Positions 50,697-60,269 of a stretch of DNA of 64,000 nucleotides are shown here, piece by piece (position 1 is the first letter of the stretch; the number at the start of each line of letters is the position of its first letter). The DNA comes from Achromobacter pulmonis (GTDB lineage Bacteria > Pseudomonadota > Gammaproteobacteria > Burkholderiales > Burkholderiaceae_B), in NCBI RefSeq assembly GCF_002885955.2, contig NZ_POQS01000003.1:260902-324901 (forward strand). The letters run 5' to 3'. The notes beneath the pieces are model-generated. The model had not been told where the DNA came from. It was given only the letters and a program-made list of their open reading frames with translations, and did not search any database. A program made the position numbers and the translations under genes.

Positions 50697-51701
50697 ATGG
50701 GTAGTTCCGGGTTCATTCCCCGCCTTTTGCGCTCGCGCCCGGTCACCAAGGGCTTGCGCTATCTGTATCGCTGCACGCAGCCCCGGGCCTGCCGGCACAA
50801 TGCCGCGCTATGGCCTTTCGTGGCCGTGCAGCGCGCGGCCGACGGCAGGCTGAGCGGCTGCCGGCTGCGCGGCGTGCGAGGCCCGGCCACGATACCGCTG
50901 GAGCAGGCGGCGCGCGCCATCGACGGCGATGCGCACCTGATTCTGAGCGGTCCTTCGGTGGCCGACATCGATTACGCGCGCTGCAGCCTGGGCGCGGTCA
51001 TGGGCGTGAACGGCTCGATCGCGCTGCGCCAGCGGCAGCCCGGACTGCGTTTCGATTATTACGCGATGCTGGACGCCGGCTTCGTGCGGCGCCGCCGCGA
51101 ACTGGTGGCGCAGGTGCTGGCGCAGGACCTGACGCTGTTCGTCACGCCCGAGGTCTACCGCTGGATCGCGCTGCTGTTCGACCCGGCGACCGTGCGCTGC
51201 CGTATCGCGCTTTTCGAGGAAGTGCACCAGCGCGCCATGCAGCCGCGGGCGCGTCCCGAGGACCTGGAGGCCGGGCTGGCCGGCGATGCCGGCCTGCTGC
51301 TGTTCGACGCCCGCCATCCGGTGCACGCGCACGGATTCAGCCTGGACCCGCCGCGCGGCCTGTTCGGCGGCGGCACCGTGGCCTACACCGGGCTGCAGCT
51401 GCTGGCGTGGCTGGGCGCGAAAACCATATACCTGCACGGACTGGACCTGACGGCGGCGGCCGGCCCGCGCTTTTATGAAAGCGCCGCCACGCAACTGGCG
51501 ACCGCGCTGGACCGCCAGTTCGACGGACACATCGAGCCCGCGTTCCGGCGCGCCGCCGGCGTGCTCGGCGCGCGCGGGATCAAGGTCTACAACCTGTCGC
51601 CCGCCAGCAGGCTGGGCGCGGACATATTCGAGAAACGCCACTGGAGCTGCCTGCTGCCCCGGGCGGCGCAAACGCAACCCCTTATGGACGTGCAGCCATG
51701 A
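50697..51701 (+). CDS. Glycan/LPS-biosynthesis-type protein, sialyltransferase- or DUF115-like
   Basis: A 334-aa soluble protein of uncertain family. Segment LILSGPSVADIDYARCSLGA followed by VNGSIALRQRQP and DYYAMLDAGFVRRR resembles the nucleotide-sugar region of CST-I/DUF115-type proteins (G-(N/S)-G-P-S pattern). GGTVAYTGLQLLAWLGAKTI and YLHGLDLT are further family-like parts. It overlaps the GT4 gene by 4 bases and so probably acts in the same pathway, for example LPS core or another surface sugar. Confidence 0.65.
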   Translation: MGSSGFIPRLLRSRPVTKGLRYLYRCTQPRACRHNAALWPFVAVQRAADGRLSGCRLRGVRGPATIPLEQAARAIDGDAHLILSGPSVADIDYARCSLGAVMGVNGSIALRQRQPGLRFDYYAMLDAGFVRRRRELVAQVLAQDLTLFVTPEVYRWIALLFDPATVRCRIALFEEVHQRAMQPRARPEDLEAGLAGDAGLLLFDARHPVHAHGFSLDPPRGLFGGGTVAYTGLQLLAWLGAKTIYLHGLDLTAAAGPRFYESAATQLATALDRQFDGHIEPAFRRAAGVLGARGIKVYNLSPASRLGADIFEKRHWSCLLPRAAQTQPLMDVQP

Positions 51702-52840
51702 AGATTCTCTACACCAACTTCCATCAGGGCGACGGCGGCGGGCATACGACCTACGTGATGTCGCTGGCGCGCATCCTGTGCCACAAGTCCCAGGTCGCCG
51801 TGGCCGCGCCGGCCAGCAGCCGCCTGCTGGCCGAGGCCGGCGCGCTGCCCGGCGTGCGCGCCATCGCGCTGGATTTCAAGGGCCGGCCGCTGGCGCTGCT
51901 CGGCGCGCTGCGCCGCCTGCGCGCGCTGCTGCGCGACGAGCGCTACGACGTGGTGCACGTCAACGGGTCGGCGGACCACCGGCTGTGCATGCTGGCGACC
52001 GTGGGCATGGGCGCGCGCCGCCCCTTCATCGTCTATACGCAGCACAACGACCGCAGCGCCAACAGCCTGGGCGCGCGCATCCGCGCCAAGTGGGGCACCA
52101 ACCGCGTGATCTGCGTGTGCAGCCATACGTTTCGGCGCATGAAGCAGTCGGTGTTCCGCAACGAGGACCTGCGTGTGGTGCACAACGGCGTCGACACCGA
52201 AAAGTGCCGGCCCGCCACGCGCAACCAGGCGGCGCAGGCGCGCGACAGCCTGCTGCCCGCCAGCCTGCAGGGCAGGCTGGTGATAGGCAGCAACGCCGGC
52301 ACCGCGTCCTACAAGAACTGGCTGGACATGGTGACCGCGGTTTCCATGCTGCCGGCCGCGCAGCGCGAGCAGGTGGCGATCCTGATCGCCGGCAAGCTGC
52401 CCGAAGCCGAGCAGATGCGGCGCGTCGAAGAGCTGGGCATGTCCGGGCAGGTGGTGTTCACCGGCCTGCTGGACGACGTGCGCCCGTTCCTGTCGGCGCT
52501 GGACGTGGGCTTCGTGCTGTCGTCGCGGCTGGAGACGATTTCGTTCGCCTGCCGCGAGATGATGGCCGCCGGCGTGCCGGTGATCGTCAGCGAGGTCGGC
52601 GGCCTGACCGAGAACGTCACCGACGGCCGCGACGGCTGGGTGGTGCCGCCGGCCGACGTGCCCAGCGTGGTCCAGGCCCTGTCGAGGATCCTGGCGAACC
52701 GGCAGCAGCTCGCCCGGATGGGCGAAGAGGCGCGCAGCACCGCCTTGAAGGAGTTTTCGCTGACGGCCTTCGTCGGCAAGACCGAGAGCGTCTACCGCGA
52801 AGGACGGACGCAGCAGGCCTACCGGCTGCGCCCGTCCTGA
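51698..52840 (+). CDS. GT4-family glycosyltransferase
   Basis: A 380-aa GT-B glycosyltransferase. N-terminal domain: MKILYTNFHQGDGGGHTTYV and VVHVNGSADHRL; C-terminal domain: VVHNGVDTEK, VIGSNAGTASYKNWLDMVTA and the donor-site region SSRLETISFACREMMAAGVP, with the E-x7-E motif (Glu in LETISFACRE). Membrane segments are absent, so it works at the cytoplasmic face. Coupled by 4-base overlap to the upstream gene. In Bordetella, LPS-core genes have this kind of pairing; the acceptor is unknown. Confidence 0.88.
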   Translation: MKILYTNFHQGDGGGHTTYVMSLARILCHKSQVAVAAPASSRLLAEAGALPGVRAIALDFKGRPLALLGALRRLRALLRDERYDVVHVNGSADHRLCMLATVGMGARRPFIVYTQHNDRSANSLGARIRAKWGTNRVICVCSHTFRRMKQSVFRNEDLRVVHNGVDTEKCRPATRNQAAQARDSLLPASLQGRLVIGSNAGTASYKNWLDMVTAVSMLPAAQREQVAILIAGKLPEAEQMRRVEELGMSGQVVFTGLLDDVRPFLSALDVGFVLSSRLETISFACREMMAAGVPVIVSEVGGLTENVTDGRDGWVVPPADVPSVVQALSRILANRQQLARMGEEARSTALKEFSLTAFVGKTESVYREGRTQQAYRLRPS

Positions 52841-52846
52841 GGACCG

Positions 52847-54802
52847 CTACTCGCTGTACGTCTTGGTGCTGTAGAGCGCGGCCGGCAGCAGGTTCAGCAC
52901 CGGCAGGCCGCTGACGGGGTCCTTGGCCTGGCGGTCGATGTAGGCCTGCAGCACGTCCGCGTCGAGCACGCCGATGTCCTGGCGGCGCTCGGCGGGCACG
53001 GCGGCCAGGGTCTTGTAGCCGTCGCCGCCGGTGGCGTTGAAACTCAGCACGAAGAGCTTGTAGCTGCGCCCGGCGTCCAGCGGCAGCCAGTTGCCGCTGG
53101 CCCGGTCCAGCACCTCGATGTTGGTCACGCGGCTGCCCTGGGCCTGGGCCGCGTTCACGTCCCAGCGCAGGCCGCCCGCGTACGGATACGGGCCGGTCGT
53201 TCCGCCCGGACCGAACACCGCCTGCATGCCGTCTTCCAGCATGCTCTTGACCTCGGCGCCGGTGACGTCCAGGCGCCACAGCATATTGCCGAACGGCACC
53301 ACCTCGATCACGTTGGCCGCGGTCACGCTGCCCAGCAGCGGCACGCGCACGCCGCCGCCGCTTTGCAGCGTAATGTCGGCGCCGCCGTAATCGGCGTTGG
53401 CCACTTCCAGGTAGGCCTGCGCCACCAGCTGCTGGATGTCGCCGCCGCGCAGGCTGACGTTGCCCAGCGCGTTGCAGGCGGCGCTGGAACGGCTGTAGTC
53501 GCGCGAGCCCGGGCCGCCCGGCACGCGGCGCGAGCACAGCTCCTGCGGCACCGTGGCGACCACGCTGGCGCTGAAGGCGTCGACCTTGGCCTTGAAGGGC
53601 TGCAGCACGGCCGCGGCCTGCGCGTCCGGTTCCTGCACGCGCAGGAAGCCGCTGGCCCGCAGGTCCGCCTGGATGGCGGCCGCGTCGGCGGCGTCGGGCG
53701 TCGCGCCCGCCACCTTGAACTCGCCGCCGACCAGCACGTGCGGCGTGCCGGCGCAGGCGGTCACGTCGCCGTCGGCGTCGAAACTCACCTTCAGTTCGCC
53801 GACCACCTGCGAGTATTCCCAGGCCTGCACCAGGCACACGCGCTTGCCGTCGCGGTCCTGCAGCACGGTGGGGTAGGCGCCGGCGGGCGAGCCCACGCCG
53901 TAATCGGCCATGGCGTCGGGGCCCAGCAGGGTGTGGGAGTCGCCGCCCACCACCACGTCCACGCCGCTCAGGCGGGCGATGACCTGCCGGTCATAGGCGT
54001 AGCCGATATGGCTGAGCACCACGATCTTGTTCACGCCCTGCGCGCGCAAGGCGTCGATCTGCCGCTGCGCGGCGGCGGTCTCGTCGGAAAACAGCGTGCC
54101 GGGATCGGGGCTGGAGGATTGCTGGGTCTTGTTGGCGATGGTCAGGCCGACCAGCCCGATGGGCTGGCCGTCGCGCTGCAGCACGGCCGAAGGCTGCACC
54201 ATGCCGGGCGCGCGCGAGGGATTGAGCGGCGAGTCCGCGCCGAAGGTGACGTTGGCGCTCAATACCGGCGTCTGGCAGGCGCCCGCGTGCAGCAGCTCGA
54301 CGAAGCGCTTCAGGCCGGCGTCGCCCTTGTCGAATTCGTGGTTGCCCAGGCTCATCGCATCGAAGCACACCGTGTTCATCAGCGCGGCGTCGGCCTCGCC
54401 CGGCTCGCCGGCGCGGTTGAAGTAGAGGGTGCCGGTGGTGGCGTCGCCGGCGTGCAGCTTGAGCACGTTGGCCGACTGCGCGGCCAGCGCGTTCATGGCG
54501 CCGGTGACGCGGGCGAAGCCGCCGGCCTCGGCGCTTACCGACACCGGCGCGCCGTCGGCCGCCTTGAGCTTGAGCGTCTTGTTCCTGCCGTCCAGCGTGG
54601 AGTGATGGTCGTTGATGTGCAGGATGGTCAGTTCCAGCGGGCGGGCCGGGGCCGGCTGTTCCGGTGCGGGCTGTTCCGGCGCGGGCTGCTCGGGCGCGGG
54701 CTGCTCGGGCGCGGAGGTGTCATCGTCGTCGCCGCCGCAGCCGGCCAGCAGCGTCAGCGCGCTCAGCATGACGGCTCCGGCGTTCCTCTTCCATGTGCTC
54801 AT
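52847..54802 (-). CDS. UshA-like 5'-nucleotidase/metallophosphoesterase lipoprotein
   Basis: A 651-aa extracytoplasmic phosphoesterase. It has a lipoprotein signal peptide with lipobox LLAGC (Cys22), an Asp-rich then APEQP-repeat linker (residues 23-52), the metallophosphatase domain (LTILHINDHHSTLDGRNK, AMSLGNHEFDKGD, VVVGGDSHTLLGPD) and the 5'-nucleotidase C-terminal domain (ADITLQSGGGVRVPL; FVLSFNATGGDGYKTLAAVP). It should release nucleosides and phosphate from nucleotides at the cell envelope. The ATG at 54802 gives the clean signal peptide. Confidence 0.9.
   Translation of the reverse strand: MSTWKRNAGAVMLSALTLLAGCGGDDDDTSAPEQPAPEQPAPEQPAPEQPAPARPLELTILHINDHHSTLDGRNKTLKLKAADGAPVSVSAEAGGFARVTGAMNALAAQSANVLKLHAGDATTGTLYFNRAGEPGEADAALMNTVCFDAMSLGNHEFDKGDAGLKRFVELLHAGACQTPVLSANVTFGADSPLNPSRAPGMVQPSAVLQRDGQPIGLVGLTIANKTQQSSSPDPGTLFSDETAAAQRQIDALRAQGVNKIVVLSHIGYAYDRQVIARLSGVDVVVGGDSHTLLGPDAMADYGVGSPAGAYPTVLQDRDGKRVCLVQAWEYSQVVGELKVSFDADGDVTACAGTPHVLVGGEFKVAGATPDAADAAAIQADLRASGFLRVQEPDAQAAAVLQPFKAKVDAFSASVVATVPQELCSRRVPGGPGSRDYSRSSAACNALGNVSLRGGDIQQLVAQAYLEVANADYGGADITLQSGGGVRVPLLGSVTAANVIEVVPFGNMLWRLDVTGAEVKSMLEDGMQAVFGPGGTTGPYPYAGGLRWDVNAAQAQGSRVTNIEVLDRASGNWLPLDAGRSYKLFVLSFNATGGDGYKTLAAVPAERRQDIGVLDADVLQAYIDRQAKDPVSGLPVLNLLPAALYSTKTYSE
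54653..54712 (-). repeat. Four tandem 15-bp repeats coding for APEQP
   Basis: Residues 31-50 of the lipoprotein are four copies of APEQP, a near-perfect 15-base tandem repeat. Copy changes keep the frame, so the linker length can vary between strains. Confidence 0.9.
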
Positions 54803-54889
54803 TCGAGTGCATCCCTCTGTCGTTGTCGGAGGGCGCATGGTCGCGGCTCAAGATGACGCCGGAATGAATGACAGGCCTGTCATGAAACG

Positions 54890-54924
54890 CCACGGGCCCG
54901 GCGCGATGCGCGCCGGGCCCGTGG
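54890..54924. terminator. Strong 16-bp perfect hairpin between frmA and the lipoprotein gene
   Basis: CCACGGGCCCGGCGCG pairs perfectly with CGCGCCGGGCCCGTGG across a 3-base loop. It follows the frmA stop by ~30 bases on the minus strand. There is only a short T-run after it (GGCGTTTCAT), so it is a terminator candidate of moderate strength. Confidence 0.6.
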
Positions 54925-54953
54925 TGCCGCCGGGTTCGGCGGAAGGACGCGGA

Positions 54954-56090
<1,137 letters not shown>

Positions 56091-56381
56091 TTATTTCAAA
56101 TACGAACGGACGAGCCGCATCAACAGGTCGATCTCCGCTTCGGGTTCGGCCTGGGCCTGGCGCGGGCCGCCCTGTGCGGACTGCAGGAAGGTTTCCCGGA
56201 GGTGGCTCTCCAGCACCTCGGCCATCAGGCCGGTGGCGGCGCCGCGCAGGGCGGCCAGCTGCTGCAGCAGCGCGCCGCATTCCGTGCCTTCGTTGACGGC
56301 GCGCTCGAGCGCCAGCGCCTGCCCCTGGATACGGCGCAGGCGGGTCACGACGCGTTTCTTTTCTTCCGGGGAATGGGGCAC
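56091..56381 (-). CDS. frmR: FrmR-family formaldehyde-sensing repressor
   Basis: A 96-aa CsoR/FrmR-family helical repressor. Pro2 and Cys35 (in NEGTECGALLQQL), the pair crosslinked by formaldehyde in E. coli FrmR, are both present, so it should sense formaldehyde rather than metals. RLRRIQGQALALERAV is the typical helix 1. It is the first gene of the frmRA operon. A candidate operator lies just upstream. Confidence 0.92.
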   Translation of the reverse strand: MPHSPEEKKRVVTRLRRIQGQALALERAVNEGTECGALLQQLAALRGAATGLMAEVLESHLRETFLQSAQGGPRQAQAEPEAEIDLLMRLVRSYLK

Positions 56382-56396
56382 GGCGGGCTCCGATAA

Positions 56397-56413
56397 ATAC
56401 AGGGGGGGAGTAT
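56397..56413. promoter_or_regulatory. FrmR operator candidate
   Basis: ATAC, AGGGGGGGA, GTAT: an ATAC/GTAT dyad around a G-tract, the layout of CsoR/FrmR-family operators (G/C tract with AT-rich flanks). It lies 16 bases upstream of the frmR start. Confidence 0.75.
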
Positions 56414-56508
56414 ACGCAAGGCGCGCGCCGGCGTCCAGGCAAGCGGCATTTCATCTATACCTGTCTATACTTTATTCCCATCCGCAGAACAACCGCACAG
56501 GACGACTC

Positions 56509-57252
56509 TTGGCCTCCTTTCCCCCCAGCCTGCCGGCGCAGGCCGACGCCCCGCCCGCGCCGCTCTACGCCCAGGTCAAGCAGATGATCGCGCAGCAGAT
56601 CCGCAGCGGCGCATGGCCGGCCCATCACCGCGTGCCGTCGGAGGCCGAGCTGGTGGACGAACTGGGCTACAGCCGCATGACTATCAACCGGGCGCTGCGC
56701 GAATTGACCGCGGAAGGCCTGCTGGTGCGCATGCAGGGCGTGGGGACTTTCGTGGCCCAGCCGAAGGCGCGCTCGGCGCTGTTCGCGGTCAACAACATCG
56801 CCGACGAGATCGCCGCCCGCAACCACCGGCACCACAGCCGGGTGCTGCGCCTGGCCGAAGAGCCGGCCGAGGGCGAGCAGGCGCTGGCGCTGGACATCCG
56901 TCCGGGACAGCCGGTGTTCCATTCCATCATCGTGCACTACGAGGACGACCTGCCGATCCAGCTGGAGGACCGCTACGTCAGCGTCAAGCTCGCGCCCGGC
57001 TACCTGCAGCAGGATTTCACGCAGAGCACGCCCTATGAATACCTGACCCGCGTGGCGCCGCTGACCGAAGGCGAGCACATCGTCGAGGCCATCCTGGCGC
57101 GGCCGCGCGAATGCCAGCTGCTGCAGATCGAGCGCGGCGAACCCTGCCTGCTGATCCGCCGCCGCACCTGGTCGGGCGAGCGCCCCGTGACCCTGGCGCG
57201 GCTGATCCATCCGGGGTCGCGCCATCGGCTGGAAGGGAAGTTCACGACCTGA
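56509..57252 (+). CDS. hutC: GntR/HutC-type histidine utilisation repressor
   Basis: A 247-aa regulator: GntR winged helix (PLYAQVKQMIAQQIRSGAWP, HRVPSEAELVDELGYSRMTI) and a UTRA effector domain (FHSIIVHYEDDLPIQLEDRY; CQLLQIERGEPCLLIRRRTW) that binds urocanate in HutC. The ATG-less start is TTG 56509 with AGGA upstream; it gives a full winged-helix domain, and no better start is seen. It is divergent from frmR and precedes hutH. CTGTCTATAC at 56461 may be a half-site for autoregulation. Confidence 0.9.
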   Translation: MASFPPSLPAQADAPPAPLYAQVKQMIAQQIRSGAWPAHHRVPSEAELVDELGYSRMTINRALRELTAEGLLVRMQGVGTFVAQPKARSALFAVNNIADEIAARNHRHHSRVLRLAEEPAEGEQALALDIRPGQPVFHSIIVHYEDDLPIQLEDRYVSVKLAPGYLQQDFTQSTPYEYLTRVAPLTEGEHIVEAILARPRECQLLQIERGEPCLLIRRRTWSGERPVTLARLIHPGSRHRLEGKFTT

Positions 57253-57265
57253 GTGTTTGGGGGCA

Positions 57266-57412
57266 GATGGGTTACGCGCGTTCGACAGTCGCGTTCTTGT
57301 GATGATGGCGGCGCGCTGCACCCATCCTACGGGACATGACGAATGCCGTAGGATGGGTGCAGCGCGAGCGTCCTTGAGCAAGAACTCAAATATCCAGCGC
57401 GCGTAACCCATC
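57266..57412. repeat. Nested palindromic REP-like element between hutC and hutH
   Basis: Inner 20-base arms at 57313-57332 and 57346-57365 are perfect inverted copies (GCGCTGCACCCATCCTACGG and its complement). Further out GTTCTTG/CAAGAAC (57293-57299, 57379-57385) and 15-base arms at 57266-57280 and 57398-57412 (GATGGGTTACGCGCG and complement) also pair. The whole could fold into one long interrupted hairpin. Sequences of the GTAGGATGGGTGCAGCGCGA style are dispersed repeats in many proteobacteria. Confidence 0.85.
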
Positions 57413-57440
57413 TTGCAGCGCACCACGACATCTACCCAAC

Positions 57441-57452
57441 TTGTATATACAA
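57441..57452. promoter_or_regulatory. HutC operator upstream of hutH
   Basis: TTGTATATACAA is a perfect 12-base palindrome 34 bases before the hutH start. It matches the TGTATATACA-type core known for hut operators bound by HutC in other proteobacteria. This supports urocanate-inducible control of hutH-hutI. Confidence 0.85.
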
Positions 57453-57486
57453 TCATAGTCATCCCCACGACGCCAGGAGTTCATGC

Positions 57487-59028
57487 ATGGACCTGCAAAT
57501 CCCCCCCGGCTGCCTGACGCTTGCGGATCTGCGGCGCGTCTACCAGGAGCCGGTGCGCGTGGCGCTGCATCCCGAGGCCGACGCGCCCATCGAGGCCAGC
57601 GTCGCCTGCGTCGAGCGCATCGTGGCGCAGGGGCGCACGGCCTACGGCATCAACACCGGTTTCGGCCTGCTGGCCAGCACCCGCATCGCGCCCCACGACC
57701 TGGAGGCCTTGCAGCGTTCGCTGGTGCTGTCGCATGCGGCCGGCGTGGGCGAGGCGCTGGACGACGCCATGGTGCGGCTCATCATGGTGCTGAAGATCAA
57801 CAGCCTGGCGCGGGGCTATTCCGGCATCCGGCGCAAGGTGATCGACCATCTGATCGCGCTGGTCAACGCCGGCGTCTATCCGCATATTCCGCTCAAGGGC
57901 TCGGTGGGCGCCTCGGGCGACCTGGCGCCGCTGGCGCATATGTCGCTGCTGCTGCTGGGCGAGAGCAAGGCGCGTTGCGACGGCGCGTGGCTGCCGGCGC
58001 GCCAGGCCCTGGCCCGCGCCGGGCTGGAGCCCCTGACGCTGGCGGCCAAGGAGGGGCTGGCGCTGCTCAACGGCACGCAGGTGTCGACGGCGTACGCCTT
58101 GCGCGGCCTGTTCGAGGCCGAAGACCTGCTCGCCGCGGCGCTGGTTTGCGGCAGCCTCAGCGTGGAGGCCATGCTGGGCTCGCGCGCGCCGTTCGACGCC
58201 CGCATCCACGACGCGCGCGGCCAGCCCGGCCAGATCGACGTGGCCGCCGTCTACCGCGAGCTGCTGACCGAGGACAGCGAGGTCGGCCATTCGCACGCCA
58301 ATTGCGGCAAGGTGCAGGACCCTTATTCGCTGCGCTGCCAGCCGCAGGTCATGGGCGCCTGCCTGACGCAGATACGGCAGGTGGCGCAGGTGCTGGAGAT
58401 CGAAGCCAACGCGGTGTCGGACAACCCGCTGGTGTTCGCGCAAGACGACGAGGTGATATCGGGCGGCAATTTTCACGCCGAGCCGGTGGCGCTGGCGGCC
58501 GACAATCTGGCGCTGGCGCTGGCCGAGATCGGCGCGCTGTCGGAGCGCCGCATTTCGCTGATGATGGACATGCACATGTCGCAGCTGCCGCCTTTCCTGG
58601 TGAGCAACGGCGGCGTCAATTCGGGCTTCATGATCGCCCAGGTGACGGCGGCCGCGCTGGCCAGCGACAACAAGGCATTGGCGCATCCGGCCAGCGTCGA
58701 TAGCCTGCCCACCTCCGCCAACCAGGAGGACCATGTCTCGATGGCGCCCAACGCCGGCAAGCGCCTGTGGCCCATGGCCGAAAACGTGCGCGACATCCTG
58801 GCGATCGAATGGCTGGGCGCCTGCCAGGGCCTGGATTTCCGCGCGGGCCTGAAGACGTCGCCACGGCTGGAGCAGGCCCGCGCCTTGCTGCGCGGGCGCG
58901 TCGCCCACTACGAGCGCGACCGCTTTTTCGCGCCCGACATCGCCGCGGCCAGCGAACTCATCGCGGCGCGCGGCCTGACGGCGCTGATGCCGGCCGGGCT
59001 GCTGCCCAGCGTATGCGCGCAGGCATGA
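57487..59028 (+). CDS. hutH: Histidine ammonia-lyase
   Basis: Deaminates L-histidine to urocanate. The 513-aa protein contains the Ala-Ser-Gly that forms the MIO cofactor ([18 protein letters not shown]), the active-site Tyr region ([16 protein letters not shown]) and [14 protein letters not shown]. Length matches the family. AGGAG lies 9 bases before the ATG. It is followed by hutI after 14 bases; no hutU is between them. Confidence 0.97.
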   Translation: MDLQIPPGCLTLADLRRVYQEPVRVALHPEADAPIEASVACVERIVAQGRTAYGINTGFGLLASTRIAPHDLEALQRSLVLSHAAGVGEALDDAMVRLIMVLKINSLARGYSGIRRKVIDHLIALVNAGVYPHIPLKGSVGASGDLAPLAHMSLLLLGESKARCDGAWLPARQALARAGLEPLTLAAKEGLALLNGTQVSTAYALRGLFEAEDLLAAALVCGSLSVEAMLGSRAPFDARIHDARGQPGQIDVAAVYRELLTEDSEVGHSHANCGKVQDPYSLRCQPQVMGACLTQIRQVAQVLEIEANAVSDNPLVFAQDDEVISGGNFHAEPVALAADNLALALAEIGALSERRISLMMDMHMSQLPPFLVSNGGVNSGFMIAQVTAAALASDNKALAHPASVDSLPTSANQEDHVSMAPNAGKRLWPMAENVRDILAIEWLGACQGLDFRAGLKTSPRLEQARALLRGRVAHYERDRFFAPDIAAASELIAARGLTALMPAGLLPSVCAQA

Positions 59029-59042
59029 AAGAGGAGGACGCG

Positions 59043-60269
59043 ATGAGACAGGTCTGGCGCAACTGCCACGCGGCGACGATGGCGGACGGCAGCTATTGCG
59101 CGATCGAGCGCGCCGCCATCGTGACCCGCGGCGAACGCATCGAATGGATCGGCCCCGAGGCCGCGCTGCCGCCGGCCGAAGGCGCCGCGGTCCACGATCT
59201 GCGCGGCGCCTGGGTCACGCCCGGGCTGATCGACTGCCATACGCATCTGGTGTTCGGCGGCGACCGCAGCCGCGAATTCGAGCAGCGCCTGCAGGGCGTG
59301 GACTACGCCAGCATCGCCGCGCAGGGCGGCGGCATCGCCAGCACCGTGCGCGCCACGCGCGCGGCCAGCGAGGACGAACTGTATGCCGGCGCGCGCCGGC
59401 GTGCGCTGCAGCTGCTGCGCGACGGCGTGACCACGCTGGAAATCAAATCGGGATACGGGCTGGACCTGCCCAACGAGCGTAAGATGCTCAGGGTCGCGCG
59501 GCGCCTGGGGCAGGCCCTGCCGCTCACCGTGCGCGCCACGCTGCTGGCCGCGCATGCGCTGCCGCCCGAATACGCCGGGCGCGCCGACGATTACATCGAC
59601 GAGGTGTCGCGCCGCATGCTGCCGGCGCTGGCGGCCGAAGGGCTGGCCGACGCGGTGGACGCGTTCTGCGAGCACCTGGCTTTTTCGCCGGCGCAGGTCG
59701 AACGGGTGTTCCGGGCCGCGCGCGACCATGGCCTGCCGGTCAAGCTGCATGCCGAGCAGCTGTCGTCGCTGCATGGCGCCGCGCTGGCGGCGCGCTATGG
59801 CGCGTTGTCGGCCGACCATCTGGAATACCTGACCGAGAGCGACGTGCTGGCGATGGCGCAGGCCGGCACCGTGGCGGTGCTGCTGCCCGGCGCGTTCTAT
59901 GCGCTGCGCGAAACGCAGGCGCCGCCGGTCGATCTGCTGCGCCGCCACGGCGTGCCCGTCGCGATCTCCAGCGACCTGAACCCCGGCACCTCGCCCGCGC
60001 TGTCGCTGCGGCTGATGCTGAGCATGGCCTGCACCCTGTTCCGTCTGACGCCCGAGGAGGCGCTGGCCGGCGCCACCGTGCACGCCGCCAGGGCGCTGGG
60101 CCTGCAGGACACGCATGGCGCGCTCCAGCCCGGCAAGATGGCGGACTTCGTCGCCTGGGAGGTGTCGCATCCGGCCGAGCTGGCCTACTGGATCGGCGGC
60201 GACCTGCCCAAGCGCATCGTCCGCCACGCCCGCGAGGTGGACGTGGCTCAGGCCGCCAACGCGGCGTAG
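59043..60269 (+). CDS. hutI: Imidazolonepropionase
   Basis: Hydrolyses 4-imidazolone-5-propionate to N-formimino-L-glutamate, the third step of histidine breakdown. The 408-aa amidohydrolase has [20 protein letters not shown] (metal His-x-His), [20 protein letters not shown] (His) and [20 protein letters not shown] (Asp). GAGGAGG precedes the ATG at 59043; an ATG at 59025 overlapping the hutH stop has less good spacing. Its 3' end overlaps the convergent chemoreceptor gene by 22 bases. Confidence 0.95.
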   Translation: MRQVWRNCHAATMADGSYCAIERAAIVTRGERIEWIGPEAALPPAEGAAVHDLRGAWVTPGLIDCHTHLVFGGDRSREFEQRLQGVDYASIAAQGGGIASTVRATRAASEDELYAGARRRALQLLRDGVTTLEIKSGYGLDLPNERKMLRVARRLGQALPLTVRATLLAAHALPPEYAGRADDYIDEVSRRMLPALAAEGLADAVDAFCEHLAFSPAQVERVFRAARDHGLPVKLHAEQLSSLHGAALAARYGALSADHLEYLTESDVLAMAQAGTVAVLLPGAFYALRETQAPPVDLLRRHGVPVAISSDLNPGTSPALSLRLMLSMACTLFRLTPEEALAGATVHAARALGLQDTHGALQPGKMADFVAWEVSHPAELAYWIGGDLPKRIVRHAREVDVAQAANAA

